From Candidatus Rokuibacteriota bacterium (GTDB lineage Bacteria > Methylomirabilota > Methylomirabilia > Rokubacteriales > CSP1-6), in assembly GCA_003220435.1 (NCBI GenBank), contig QHSL01000014.1, positions 1 to 46,902 of the forward strand: a stretch of DNA of 46,902 bases, read 5' to 3'. The translations under genes and the position numbers were made by a program. The number at the start of each line of letters is the position of its first letter. Position 1 is the first letter of the stretch. The notes beneath the pieces are model-generated. The model made no database searches. It was not told where the DNA came from and was given only the letters and a program-made list of their open reading frames with translations. Positions 1 to 7,773 of this stretch are shown piece by piece.

Positions 1-157
1 CAGTAGTCTTCCGGTTCGGATGATTACTAGCACGCACTCCTAGGCACTCTGGGTCATCAAGGCGTCGCGATCTGAAGTGCGGTTTGGCGCGTCACTACTG
101 ATCATTCGTGACAATGAGTGACCGGGACTGATCCCCAGCGGTATCGCTCGGACACCA
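1..157 (-). other. Sequence interrupting tRNA-Arg: candidate group I intron or integration junction, cut by the window edge
   Basis: Read on the minus strand, this follows the tRNA-Arg 5' half directly after its anticodon loop. It opens with a segment that pairs back with the tRNA: TCGGAC (tRNA anticodon stem side) with GTCCGA at about 153-148, giving a helix closed by about 10 nt, which resembles a group I intron P1. Two more hairpins are visible. One is GTCACT...AGTGAC enclosing CATT...AATG (about 92-123). The other is a 4-bp TCCG/CGGA stem with a 3-nt loop inside a longer imperfect stem at about 2-28. I could not find the conserved group I core segments with certainty, and the 3' end lies outside the window. 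An integrated-element attachment junction or tRNA decay are alternatives. Confidence 0.35.
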
Positions 158-196
158 TTAGAAGTCCGATGCTCTATCCTACTGAGCTACAGGCGC
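158..196 (-). tRNA. tRNA-Arg(TCT), 5' half only
   Basis: On the minus strand the sequence starts with the acceptor strand GCGCCTG, continues with TA, a D-arm bounded by GCTC and GAGC, and an anticodon stem TCGGA followed by the loop CTTCTAA, with anticodon TCT at 162-160. A normal gene would continue with TCCGA, variable loop, T-arm and CAGGCGC. Here the match stops at the end of the anticodon loop, and no T-arm or 3' acceptor strand is present before the window edge. The half that is present looks undamaged. The gene is therefore either split by an intron whose 3' exon lies outside the window, or a remnant left by integration at the anticodon loop. Confidence 0.7.
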
Positions 197-284
197 GTCA
201 GGCGTTTGTATGCCACTCGGTCGTGATTCTACCTCTGTGAGCCCAGCAATGGCGCGCGGGACGAGCGCGCTATACCCTCGGGAC

Positions 285-818
285 ATGAGCCTCGGGGGCT
301 GGCTGCAGGAGCAGCTCTTCGAGCGCCGCATCGTGCTCGTCACCGGTCGGCTCGACGACGACGCGGCGACGAAGGCAGCGGCCGCGCTCCTGGCGCTGGA
401 CGCCCACGCGGACCGGCCCATCGAGCTCCACCTGGACAGCCCCGACGGCGTGCTCGGGGCAGTCTTCGTCCTGATCGACACGGCCGACACGCTGCGCTCC
501 GCGCTGCGCATCCTTTGCCGGGGTCAAATCGGCGGCCCAGCCATCGGCGTGGTCGCGGCGGCCGATCACTGCGCCGCCGCACCGCACGCGCGGTTCCACC
601 TCTCCCAGCCGACGGCGCGGTTCGGCGGCACCCCGGAGGCGATCGCCGCGCAGAGTCGCCAGCAGCAGGAGCTGCTGTGGAAGCTCTACGGGCGCCTTGC
701 TCGGCGCACGCGCCGGCCCGCCGAGGAGATCGCCGAGGACATGCGGCGTGGGCGCCATCTCGACGCGCGCGAAGCGCTCGACTACGGCCTCATCGACGAG
801 ATCACGGCTGCCCGGTAG
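285..818 (+). CDS. ClpP-fold protein lacking the serine protease triad (pseudo-ClpP)
   Basis: The protein of about 177 residues follows the ClpP fold from beginning to end: ERRIVLVTGRLDD near the N-terminus, IELHLDSPDG where ClpP has IxxxINSPGG, then the GQ... and SQP blocks, and a C-terminal ALDYGLIDEI. Lined up by hand with E. coli ClpP, the nucleophile block GQAASMG reads GQIGGPA (Ser to Gly), the MIHQP block reads HLSQP (His to Ser), and the RDRFLS block reads RGRHLD (Asp to Gly). All three catalytic residues therefore appear lost. Such proteins could be structural ClpR-like subunits or could have an unrelated role. No clpP, clpX or clpA is nearby. I chose the ATG at 285 because homology begins there; an upstream in-frame ATG at 210 is also possible. 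Confidence 0.8.
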   Translation: MSLGGWLQEQLFERRIVLVTGRLDDDAATKAAAALLALDAHADRPIELHLDSPDGVLGAVFVLIDTADTLRSALRILCRGQIGGPAIGVVAAADHCAAAPHARFHLSQPTARFGGTPEAIAAQSRQQQELLWKLYGRLARRTRRPAEEIAEDMRRGRHLDAREALDYGLIDEITAAR

Positions 819-925
819 CCCCGAGCGCCGAGGCCTCCGGCCGGCGGGAAGGGTCAAGCCGAGGGGCCTGGGCTTTGATGGGCAGCCGAGCTCTCCCAGG
901 GGAGGGGCGAATGACACATGGCCCA

Positions 926-1114
926 TCAGCGCGCCTCACCTGCCGCCGGCGGGTCCGACGGAAACTCAGACCGCATACGCTTCCAGACGATGAACTCCTC
1001 ACCGCCCCGGTCCCGTTGGATCCGTCCGCGCCAGACTCCACCGTCGCGGTCCACGCCGATGGTGGTGTGGCCCTGAGCATCGAGCGCGACCTGGACAAGC
1101 TGGGGTTGCGGCAT
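926..1114 (-). CDS. Small hypothetical protein
   Basis: This is a 62-residue frame with a coherent protein-like core (VQVALDAQGHTTI, then DGGVWRGRIQR and EEFIVWKRM). The core resembles short beta-strand proteins in which a single propeller-like repeat carries a G-x-V-W-R-G-R motif. There is no signal peptide or membrane segment. No clear ribosome binding site precedes the ATG at 1114, so the start is uncertain. The opposite strand is also open here, but its translation is arginine-rich and featureless. No function can be assigned. Confidence 0.45.
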   Translation of the reverse strand: MPQPQLVQVALDAQGHTTIGVDRDGGVWRGRIQRDRGGEEFIVWKRMRSEFPSDPPAAGEAR

Positions 1115-1477
1115 GACTTACACCATCCCTTCTTGGTGGGCTTGGATGGCAACGCCTTGTTGAGGAGCGTGGGCTACCGCCAGTGAATTTCCGCCAAGTA
1201 TTCGGGGAATCACCCTATTGTTCGGCCCCACTCCTCGGGTCTATGGTGATAAGGATGTCATGGGTGAAGCAGCAGCGCACGCGTCGTCGCGACGGTGTGC
1301 CCACGGTCCTCTCGGAGTTCGTCGTATCCGCCGTCCGTCTCTCTGGTCGCGGAGTTTTCTGACCGCTCAGATTCGGTGCAAGAAGGCGAGGCCCCAAGTC
1401 GGCGCCACGAGCATGCGGCGTTGTCAGGGCCTCCATTCTTGAGTGGGCTGGAGGTTCGAATCTGTCGGAGGCGGGTC
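1115..1477. other. Intergenic stretch without a recognisable gene
   Basis: About 360 bases with short open frames on both strands that give low-complexity, arginine-rich translations. I see no RNA gene. The only local structure noted is GGGAATCACCC near 1207, a GGG/CCC flanked element, which is too short to interpret. The promoter for the small + strand gene at 1478 presumably lies here. Confidence 0.4.
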
Positions 1478-1711
1478 ATGGCAGACCTTGTCTTCATCGT
1501 GTCGCGTACCGCGCCAAGACAATACTTCTATCTCAAGCATGTATATGCCGATGAGAGCAGGGACGTGGTCCTCGATCGACGGGGAAGCGAACGGCGCCGG
1601 AGTCCGCAGCGGCCGCCGACCGAGCGACGCCACGTTGAGCGGCGCCACCGCGACATAACGCGAGAACTCCAGTCGTCGGGCTGGGCCCTGGTCAGGCGCC
1701 CGGTGAAGTAA
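1478..1711 (+). CDS. Small basic protein with ERR repeats, unknown function
   Basis: This 77-residue protein starts MADLVFIVSRTAPRQYFYLK, a short beta-rich head, and continues with an arginine-rich tail in which E-R-R recurs (SERRRS, TERRH, VERRHRD) before an ITRELQSSGWALVRR end. A GGAGG Shine-Dalgarno sequence sits at 1467-1471, seven bases before the ATG, which fixes the start although the frame is open further upstream. I recall similar short proteins in environmental genomes but know no function. The very basic tail could bind nucleic acid or acidic surfaces; this is inference. Confidence 0.65.
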   Translation: MADLVFIVSRTAPRQYFYLKHVYADESRDVVLDRRGSERRRSPQRPPTERRHVERRHRDITRELQSSGWALVRRPVK

Positions 1712-1811
1712 CGCGATCCGCTCGTGAGCGCCCCGGGCCCGTTCCTCGATGGTGGCCAGCCTCTCTCACCTGGCGGCAAAGCTCGGCCTCTCATTCTGGC
1801 GCTTGGCTAGG

Positions 1812-2804
1812 TCATGGGGTCGCGTCCCGCTTTGGGCTCGTCTCCTCTATGTGGCGGCAGTTGATGCCCGCGATGAGCCTATAACAGGTCTCCAAGGTGG
1901 GAAGCGGGATCCCCAGTTCCGCGCCCTTTCGTACGGCATACCCCAGGGTCTCCTCGACTTCGAGACGCCGGCCCTGTTCTAGATCCTGAAGGGTGGACAC
2001 CTTGTGAGCTGGAGCCCGGGCCTCCATCACTGTCCCAAACTGACGGATCGTGGTCACCGCCTCAGACAGTGGCAAACTGCACAAAGTTTTAATGGGCAGC
2101 GGTTCCCGATCTTCCAGTGGAACGCCGAGTTTCGCGGCTAACAGGCCAGTCTCCCGCACGAGCTGCGCCATGACCAGCGCCGTGTCGGGTTGAGTCTGAA
2201 ACTTGTACGACGGTAGACGCGTCAGCACGGCGGGCGCCATCCAGCTCATGAACAATGCGTATTTGGACCACTCGACGGTCTGAATCTGCGGCACCGCGTC
2301 GGCACGGATCCCGGCATTGACCAGAGCGTCCACAAAGGTCTGAGCACGTGCGGAGATGCCCGCGGGAAGTTCGCCAAGGACCAGATATTCATTGACTGTG
2401 AAGCGCACCGGCCCGGCAGGCGTCACTCCACCGCTCAGAAAGGCTGCCGCTCCCAGGGTCTTGTCCCGGCCGAAGGTGTGCGCCAACTGTTCATCCTTCA
2501 GCACGCCGTTCTGGATCGACAGGGCGCTGCCCACCTTGAGATGGCCAACGCTTTCCAGCGCAGGTTCAGTGTCATAGGTCTTCACGGCTACTACGAGGAC
2601 GTCGGCCTCGCGCACCGTCTGCGGCGTGGTGGCCACGGCGACCGGCACGGTGAAGTCCGCCAGTCCGGTGAGGGTGATCCCGTTCTGCTGTAAGTATGCC
2701 GCGCGGTCCCCACGCGCGATGATGGTGACCTCTTCGCCGGCCCGCGCCAGATGGCCGCCGATGATCGACCCCAGGGCTCCTGCGCCCAGAATGACAATCT
2801 TCAT
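1812..2804 (-). CDS. 2-dehydropantoate 2-reductase family protein (ApbA/PanE)
   Basis: PanE-family enzymes reduce ketopantoate to pantoate with NADPH in pantothenate synthesis, but many paralogues act on other 2-oxo acids. The 330-residue protein begins MKIVILGAGALGSIIGGHLA, the Rossmann GxGxxG motif. It has ADVLVVAVKTYDT after the first sheet, a conserved SIQNG segment, and a helical C-terminal domain with VEWSKYALFM, where the family has its catalytic lysine (W-x-K). Length fits the family. The ATG at 2804 matches the family N-terminus; a GTG nine bases upstream is the alternative. It stands alone, with no panB or panC nearby, so the exact substrate is open. Confidence 0.85.
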   Translation of the reverse strand: MKIVILGAGALGSIIGGHLARAGEEVTIIARGDRAAYLQQNGITLTGLADFTVPVAVATTPQTVREADVLVVAVKTYDTEPALESVGHLKVGSALSIQNGVLKDEQLAHTFGRDKTLGAAAFLSGGVTPAGPVRFTVNEYLVLGELPAGISARAQTFVDALVNAGIRADAVPQIQTVEWSKYALFMSWMAPAVLTRLPSYKFQTQPDTALVMAQLVRETGLLAAKLGVPLEDREPLPIKTLCSLPLSEAVTTIRQFGTVMEARAPAHKVSTLQDLEQGRRLEVEETLGYAVRKGAELGIPLPTLETCYRLIAGINCRHIEETSPKRDATP

Positions 2805-2843
2805 GGCGTCCACGCCGTCAACGAGATGCCCTCAGGTTGGGAA

Positions 2844-3350
2844 CTATCTCACGTTGAATTTGACGCGCAAGTTGCGACGGAGCACCTCGTTGAGTGTCCG
2901 CAGACACGCAACAAATCTTATGAAGAGATCCAGGACCTCCTGGGAATCAGCGTTCTCAGACAAAACATGTTTGGCCAGTGCGCGCGTCAGAGGCTCTTCG
3001 TCCTTTTGTGTGCGCCAGATGTTGAACGCGTTCAAATACTCCTGGTCCCGCAGGTCGGCGACTGCCCGGAACGCAATCAATGCATGCCGTGATTTGAAGT
3101 GGGAGGGATGGCGAATTCGGGCGTGCATTGCGTCGAGCGCGCGATCGGCCACGTCCTTGTCGAGTTCTGCCTGGAGAACCCGGCTCGCGACAAACGTTCG
3201 TGTGATGAGCCACTCCAAGACACTGTACCTGCTCGGGATCGGGTCTCGTGGTTGATGGACGTCCTTCCAGATTTCGTCCGCGAGGCTTTGACCTAGATAC
3301 TCCGCGGTGACGATTTGCTTCCGGGTGGAGAGTGAGTTGCCGAACCACAT
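2844..3350 (-). CDS. Hypothetical protein
   Basis: A 168-residue, mostly helical, charged protein without signal peptide or membrane segments. I recognise no motif. GGAG lies seven bases upstream of the ATG at 3350; a TTG two codons earlier is possible. Base composition is visibly less GC-rich than in flanking genes, with AT-rich runs such as the stretch near 2915, and codon use follows. This suggests recent acquisition, though nothing mobile lies beside it. It is separated from the PanE-like gene by 39 bases on the same strand and may be its upstream operon partner. Confidence 0.6.
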   Translation of the reverse strand: MWFGNSLSTRKQIVTAEYLGQSLADEIWKDVHQPRDPIPSRYSVLEWLITRTFVASRVLQAELDKDVADRALDAMHARIRHPSHFKSRHALIAFRAVADLRDQEYLNAFNIWRTQKDEEPLTRALAKHVLSENADSQEVLDLFIRFVACLRTLNEVLRRNLRVKFNVR

Positions 3351-3566
3351 GGGCAAACTCCGTATTGTCGAAATCCGAGGATCCCAAGAGCGGCCGTCCT
3401 ATCTAGAATGCGGGAGCGGGGTGTCAATCTCCTAAAAAAGGGTTGCCGAGCATACGCTTCGAGTGCCACGGGGGGCGCTCCCACCCCGTGCCCGTCGCGA
3501 TGCTGCACTTTCCGCTGTTCAGCTACACGCGGACGAGCAGGTCACCCCAGATGGTCCGTCACGCCT

Positions 3567-4622
3567 TCACAGGGCTTTCGTCTCCTCGCGGTAGAGATCG
3601 AGCGCCTTCATCACGGGCGCGTCGGTGAAGCTGAACAGAAAAGCGGGCCGGTCGCTCTTGTTGACATGCTCCCGGAACGTCCAGGTCGGCACCGTGAACA
3701 CATCCTTGTCTTCCCAATCGAGCCGTCCCTCGCCGACAATCGAGTAGCCGGCGCCCTCGATCACGTGATAGTTCGTGCAGCAGACGCTCCGGTGCGCCTG
3801 GGTGCGCTCGCCCGGGCGCAGCATCTGGATGAAGCACGCGATCGTCGGCATGGCGGGTCCGCCGGTCACGGGGTTCGTGTACTCGAGGATGATGCCGTCG
3901 AACGGGCTGCCGGAGTGTTCGGCCGCCATGCGCTCGAGCGCAGCGCGAGCCTGAGCCATCGGGTAGTGCCACAGCGGCGAGTACCGCGTGGACGGCGCGG
4001 CCTCCCACGCCGGCCTCAGGCCCCCGTCGCCGTATTTCGCGAAGGACGGGTCGGCGCCCTCGCCGATGGTCTGGGTCTCCTTGTAGTACTCCTCGTAGAA
4101 TCCGGCCTCGAGCATCCGAACAAGCGGCGTGTCCAGGCCGTCGAGCCAGATCATCGGCCCGTCGGTATCGTTGGCGTGATCGTGCCAGGTCCAGTTCGGT
4201 GTCAGCACGAGATCGCCGGGGGCCATCGGAATGCGGTCGCCGTTGACGACCGTGTAGCCGCCCTTGCCCTCGATGATCAGGCGCAACGCGGAACCTGAAT
4301 GGCGATGGGCGCGCGCGATCTCGCCGGGCATGACAATCTGGATGTTGGCGACCATGGTGTTGCTTGCCGACAGGCCCGGCAGCTCGGGGTTCGTCAGCCG
4401 GAGCACGCGTCGCTCGGCCTGCTCGGTGCCGACGAGCTGGGCCGCGCGCATCGCCTGGGGACGCAAGTCGCGCCAGTGCCACACCCAGGGGACGGCCTTG
4501 CTCTTGGGCTCGAGGGTGATACCGCCGCCGATCCAGGCGGGCGTGATGTGTTGCGATCGGAGCTGCGCGTAGTAGTCCTGCAGCTGCGCTTCCGACGACT
4601 TGATGTCGGAGAGCTTCAACAT
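3567..4622 (-). CDS. Gentisate 1,2-dioxygenase-like bicupin
   Basis: Gentisate and 1-hydroxy-2-naphthoate dioxygenases are two-cupin non-haem iron enzymes that cleave a hydroxylated aromatic ring. This 351-residue protein has the first cupin with the metal motif ARAHRHSGSALRLIIEG and the later WTWHDH block, plus a second cupin near residues 265-340 with AHRSVCCTNYHVIEG. The full-length match and the H-R-H triad suggest an active ring-cleavage enzyme, but the substrate cannot be read from sequence. The start at 4622 follows an AGGGAGGGG Shine-Dalgarno; the frame stays open far upstream, but that part has no family similarity. It is divergent from the binding protein at 4870. Confidence 0.85.
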   Translation of the reverse strand: MLKLSDIKSSEAQLQDYYAQLRSQHITPAWIGGGITLEPKSKAVPWVWHWRDLRPQAMRAAQLVGTEQAERRVLRLTNPELPGLSASNTMVANIQIVMPGEIARAHRHSGSALRLIIEGKGGYTVVNGDRIPMAPGDLVLTPNWTWHDHANDTDGPMIWLDGLDTPLVRMLEAGFYEEYYKETQTIGEGADPSFAKYGDGGLRPAWEAAPSTRYSPLWHYPMAQARAALERMAAEHSGSPFDGIILEYTNPVTGGPAMPTIACFIQMLRPGERTQAHRSVCCTNYHVIEGAGYSIVGEGRLDWEDKDVFTVPTWTFREHVNKSDRPAFLFSFTDAPVMKALDLYREETKAL

Positions 4623-4772
4623 CGCCAACCCCTCCCTTTGAGCGGGTGCCGGCGGCCCTGCCCGAGGTTCACGCCCGGCGGCCGTCGCCTGGCCCCAGGT
4701 TCTCGCACACGCGACGTGGGCCGTCAAGCGCGCGCGGCCACTCCGGAGGCGAAGGCCGGCCCGACGGTTGGC

Positions 4773-4803
4773 GGTTGTTGACAACCTTGGTTTCCGGTAA
4801 AGT
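4773..4803 (+). promoter_or_regulatory. Inverted repeat and candidate promoter before the 4870 gene
   Basis: GGTTGT-TG-ACAACC (4773-4786) is a perfect 6-bp inverted repeat in the 247-base divergent region between the bicupin and the binding-protein operon. A TTGACA hexamer (4778-4783) overlaps its right half. The best downstream -10 candidate is TAAAGT at 4798, but its 14-base spacing is short. A repressor such as a GntR- or LacI-type protein bound here would cover the -35; this is inference. Confidence 0.4.
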
Positions 4804-4869
4804 ACGCGCCGATCTTCCTCGGGGAACGCCGGTCCGACCATCCCGTTCAGCGCTGGGAGGGAAGACGCC

Positions 4870-6483
4870 ATGCACCCACGACACCGCCTCCTCCGTCTCG
4901 TCGGACTCGTCGCACTCGGCTGGGTGATCGTCGCGCCGGCGACCATCGCTGAAGCGCAGGCGCCCAAGCGCGGCGGCACGCTACGGGTCTCATACGGCAA
5001 CGAGATCTCCAATCTCGATTTCTACACCGCGCCCGGCTACGAGCTGAACTGGGTCGCGATGAACATCGGCTGCGGCCTTCTCGGCATCACGCCCGACGGC
5101 AAGTTCGTCCCGGACGCCGCCGAATCGTGGCAGATCTCGCCCGACGCGCTCCTCTACACGTTCAAGCTCCGGAAGGACGTTCTGTTCCATGACGGCACCA
5201 AGGTCGACGCCGCCGCGGTCAAGTTCAGCATCGATCGCATCATGGATCCGGCGACCAAGTCCAGCATGCGGACCTACTACGAGCGCCTGCACTCGGTCGA
5301 GGTCCTCGATCCGTACACCGTCCAGATCCGGCTCAAGGAACCGTACGGGTTCACGCTGCACATGCTGGCGGCGTACCGCATGGGGCTCGTGTTCTACTCG
5401 CCGACCGCCACGCAGAAGTACACGCTCGAGGATCGAAAGAGCGGAAAGCCGGAGGCGGTCGTGGGATGCGGGCCGTTCCGGCTCGTCGAGTGGGTGAAGG
5501 GCAGCCACCTGGTCATGGATCGTTTCGAGAAGTACTACGACCAGGGATTCCCCTATCTGGATCGCGTCGTGATCCGCGTGATCAAGGACCCCATCACGCA
5601 GATGGCGGCATTCAAGGCCGGCGAGATCGACTTCATCGTCGACTTTTCGCCTGAGCACGTCGAAACGCTCAAGGCGCAGAATCCCCGCGCCCAGGTCATG
5701 ACCGGAAAAGAGACGACTCCCATGGTGGCGATGATGAAGATCACGGTCCCGAAGGACGCGAAGCCCATGGCCAAGGACCGCGCGGCGCATCCGATCTTCA
5801 GCGACATCAGGGTTCGCAAGGCGATCGGCTGCTATGGTATCGACCGCAAGGAGATCGTGAAGATCGCGTTCAAGGGCCACGCGACCCCGTGGGTCGGGAT
5901 CATCCCGCCGGGGACCCCGGACACTGCCGATGTCACGCACCTGTGCCCCTACGACCCGGTCAAGGCGAAAGCGTTGCTGGCCGAGGCCGGCTACGGGCCG
6001 CAGAAGCCCCTGACCTTCGAGTTGATGACGAACACCGAGAAGTCCGTGTTCAACGTCATCGCCACCGTCATCAAGGAACAGGTCTCGCGCATCGGGGTGA
6101 CGGTGAACATCAGGCTGGTCGACAAGGTGACGTGGATGAACGTGGCCACGCAGGATGGTCCGTTCGACATGTACGTCGAGGATCTCGCGTCGCTGTTCAC
6201 CGTGGACCAGAACACCCTCTTATCGAGCAGCACGGCGGCGTGGAACACCACGCGGCACACCGACCCCAAAGTCGACGACTACTACGCCCGCTACGCTCGA
6301 GAGATGGACCCGGCGAAGCGCAAGGCCGTCGCCAGGGAATTTCAGGAGTTCATGACCGACAAGCTCTACTGGAACACGATCTCCGGCTCGCCGTTCTATG
6401 AGGTCGCCCAGCCGTGGATGAAGGACTACGTCTACAACGCCGAGTGGAAAGTCCTCTACAAGAAGGTCTGGCTGGACCGGTAG
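4870..6483 (+). CDS. ABC transporter substrate-binding protein, family 5 (DppA/OppA-type)
   Basis: Family 5 binding proteins capture peptides, nickel, opines or other small solutes outside the membrane for an ABC importer. The 537-residue protein has a signal peptide with a basic N-terminus, a hydrophobic core and A-E-A-Q-A, followed by KRGGTLRVSYGNEISNLDF, the usual family start. It also shows the PDAAESWQISPDALLYTFKL block and the FHDGTKVDAAAVKFSIDR block. A GGGAGGG Shine-Dalgarno precedes the ATG. No permease or ATPase gene is nearby; the next genes, 18 and 36 bases apart at the successive junctions, are a PQQ-type dehydrogenase and a cytochrome c, which suggests it delivers or senses their substrate. 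Confidence 0.9.
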   Translation: MHPRHRLLRLVGLVALGWVIVAPATIAEAQAPKRGGTLRVSYGNEISNLDFYTAPGYELNWVAMNIGCGLLGITPDGKFVPDAAESWQISPDALLYTFKLRKDVLFHDGTKVDAAAVKFSIDRIMDPATKSSMRTYYERLHSVEVLDPYTVQIRLKEPYGFTLHMLAAYRMGLVFYSPTATQKYTLEDRKSGKPEAVVGCGPFRLVEWVKGSHLVMDRFEKYYDQGFPYLDRVVIRVIKDPITQMAAFKAGEIDFIVDFSPEHVETLKAQNPRAQVMTGKETTPMVAMMKITVPKDAKPMAKDRAAHPIFSDIRVRKAIGCYGIDRKEIVKIAFKGHATPWVGIIPPGTPDTADVTHLCPYDPVKAKALLAEAGYGPQKPLTFELMTNTEKSVFNVIATVIKEQVSRIGVTVNIRLVDKVTWMNVATQDGPFDMYVEDLASLFTVDQNTLLSSSTAAWNTTRHTDPKVDDYYARYAREMDPAKRKAVAREFQEFMTDKLYWNTISGSPFYEVAQPWMKDYVYNAEWKVLYKKVWLDR

Positions 6484-6501
6484 AACCAGGAGGAATTCCC
6501 G

Positions 6502-7755
6502 ATGATCAGGCTCCTCGCAACTCTCACGGCGCTTCTCGTGGTGCTGCCCGCCTTCGCGGTGCCCGCGGGTGGCCAGCCGGCCGCTCAACCGATGCCCCCC
6601 CTGCAACCTCAGCCGACCACCGTGCCCGGACGGCCCGACATTCCCAATGCCGAAGTCAATACGCTGCTGCGCAGCATCGCGCCCCCGCCGCTTCCAATGA
6701 CGGAAGACCAGCTGCCGATCCCGCAGCTCAAGCTGCCCAAGGGCTTCAAGATCGAGGTCTTCGCCAGCGGCATCGCCAATGCTCGCACGCTGCGACTCGG
6801 CGACAAGGGGACCGTGTTCGTCAGCAACCGCCTGCTCGACAAGGTCTACGCCATCGCCGACCGGAACGGGAAGCGCGAGCTCAAGATCATCGCGTCGGGC
6901 CTGGACCGGCCCAACGGTCTGGCCTTCCACAAGGGCGCGCTGTACATCGCCGAAGGCACCAAGATTTCCAAGCTGGAGAGGATCGAGGACAACCTCGGCG
7001 ATCCGCCCAAGCCCGTCGTCGTCTACGACGATCTGCCGAACCATCAATCGCACGGCTGGCGGTACATCGGCATCGGGCCAGACGAGAAGCTCTACATCAA
7101 CGTCGGTGCGCCGTGCAACATCTGCGAGCCGCCTGCCGCCAACGCGCAGATCCGACGGCTCAACCTCGATGGCAGCGGCGCCGAAATCTACGCGCGCGGC
7201 GTCCGGAATTCCGTGGGTTTCGACTGGCATCCGGTGACCAAGCAGTTCTACTTCACCGAGCACGGCCGCGACTGGCTATCGGAAGACCTGCCCGAGGACG
7301 AGCTGAACCGCGTCACCAAGCCCGGCCAGCATTTCGGCTTCCCCTACTGCCACAACGGTACCTTCACGGATCGCGAGATGGGCTGGGGGCGCTCGTGCGA
7401 CGAGTTCGAGAAGCCGGTCGCGCTCATGGGCCCGCACTCGGCCGTCCTCGGCATGCGGTTCTACACCGGCAAGATGTTCCCGAGCCAATACACGAACGCG
7501 ATCTTCATCGCCCGGCACGGCTCCTGGAACCGGACCAAGAAGATCGGCGGCGACGTGGTCGTCGTGAAGCTGAACAAGGACGGCAGCGTGCGATCGCAAG
7601 AGCCGTTCCTCACGGGCTTCATCCAGAACAACCAGTACATCGGCCGCCCGGTCGACGTGCAGTTCTTGAAGGACGGCTCGATGCTGGTCTCGGACGACTA
7701 CGCCGGCGCCGTCTACCGCGTGAGGTACGGCGGCGACAAGGTCGCGAAGCCCTGA
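6502..7755 (+). CDS. PQQ-dependent sugar/sorbosone dehydrogenase-like protein
   Basis: This 417-residue exported protein starts with a signal peptide (hydrophobic stretch 5-22) and a proline-rich linker, then a six-bladed beta-propeller of the soluble glucose dehydrogenase/L-sorbosone dehydrogenase family. Family blocks seen are FASGIANARTLRLGDKGTVF, NHQSHGWRYIGIGPDEKLYI, GVRNSVGFDWHP, EHGRDWLSEDLP (the D-E-x-N region binding metal/PQQ) and HGSWNRTKK. These enzymes oxidise sugars or alcohols in the periplasm with PQQ and pass electrons to a cytochrome. The next gene is a cytochrome c, which fits. AGGAGG sits seven bases before the ATG. Confidence 0.85.
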   Translation: MIRLLATLTALLVVLPAFAVPAGGQPAAQPMPPLQPQPTTVPGRPDIPNAEVNTLLRSIAPPPLPMTEDQLPIPQLKLPKGFKIEVFASGIANARTLRLGDKGTVFVSNRLLDKVYAIADRNGKRELKIIASGLDRPNGLAFHKGALYIAEGTKISKLERIEDNLGDPPKPVVVYDDLPNHQSHGWRYIGIGPDEKLYINVGAPCNICEPPAANAQIRRLNLDGSGAEIYARGVRNSVGFDWHPVTKQFYFTEHGRDWLSEDLPEDELNRVTKPGQHFGFPYCHNGTFTDREMGWGRSCDEFEKPVALMGPHSAVLGMRFYTGKMFPSQYTNAIFIARHGSWNRTKKIGGDVVVVKLNKDGSVRSQEPFLTGFIQNNQYIGRPVDVQFLKDGSMLVSDDYAGAVYRVRYGGDKVAKP

Positions 7756-7773
7756 ACGGCGTTCACGTATAGC

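Noticed and set aside
1450-1466. GGAGG-TTCGAAT-CTGTC, resembling a tRNA T-arm
   Set aside because: The stem has a mismatch and two G-T pairs, no acceptor or anticodon part surrounds it, and GGAGG a little further on is the ribosome binding site of the small gene; chance is the simpler reading.
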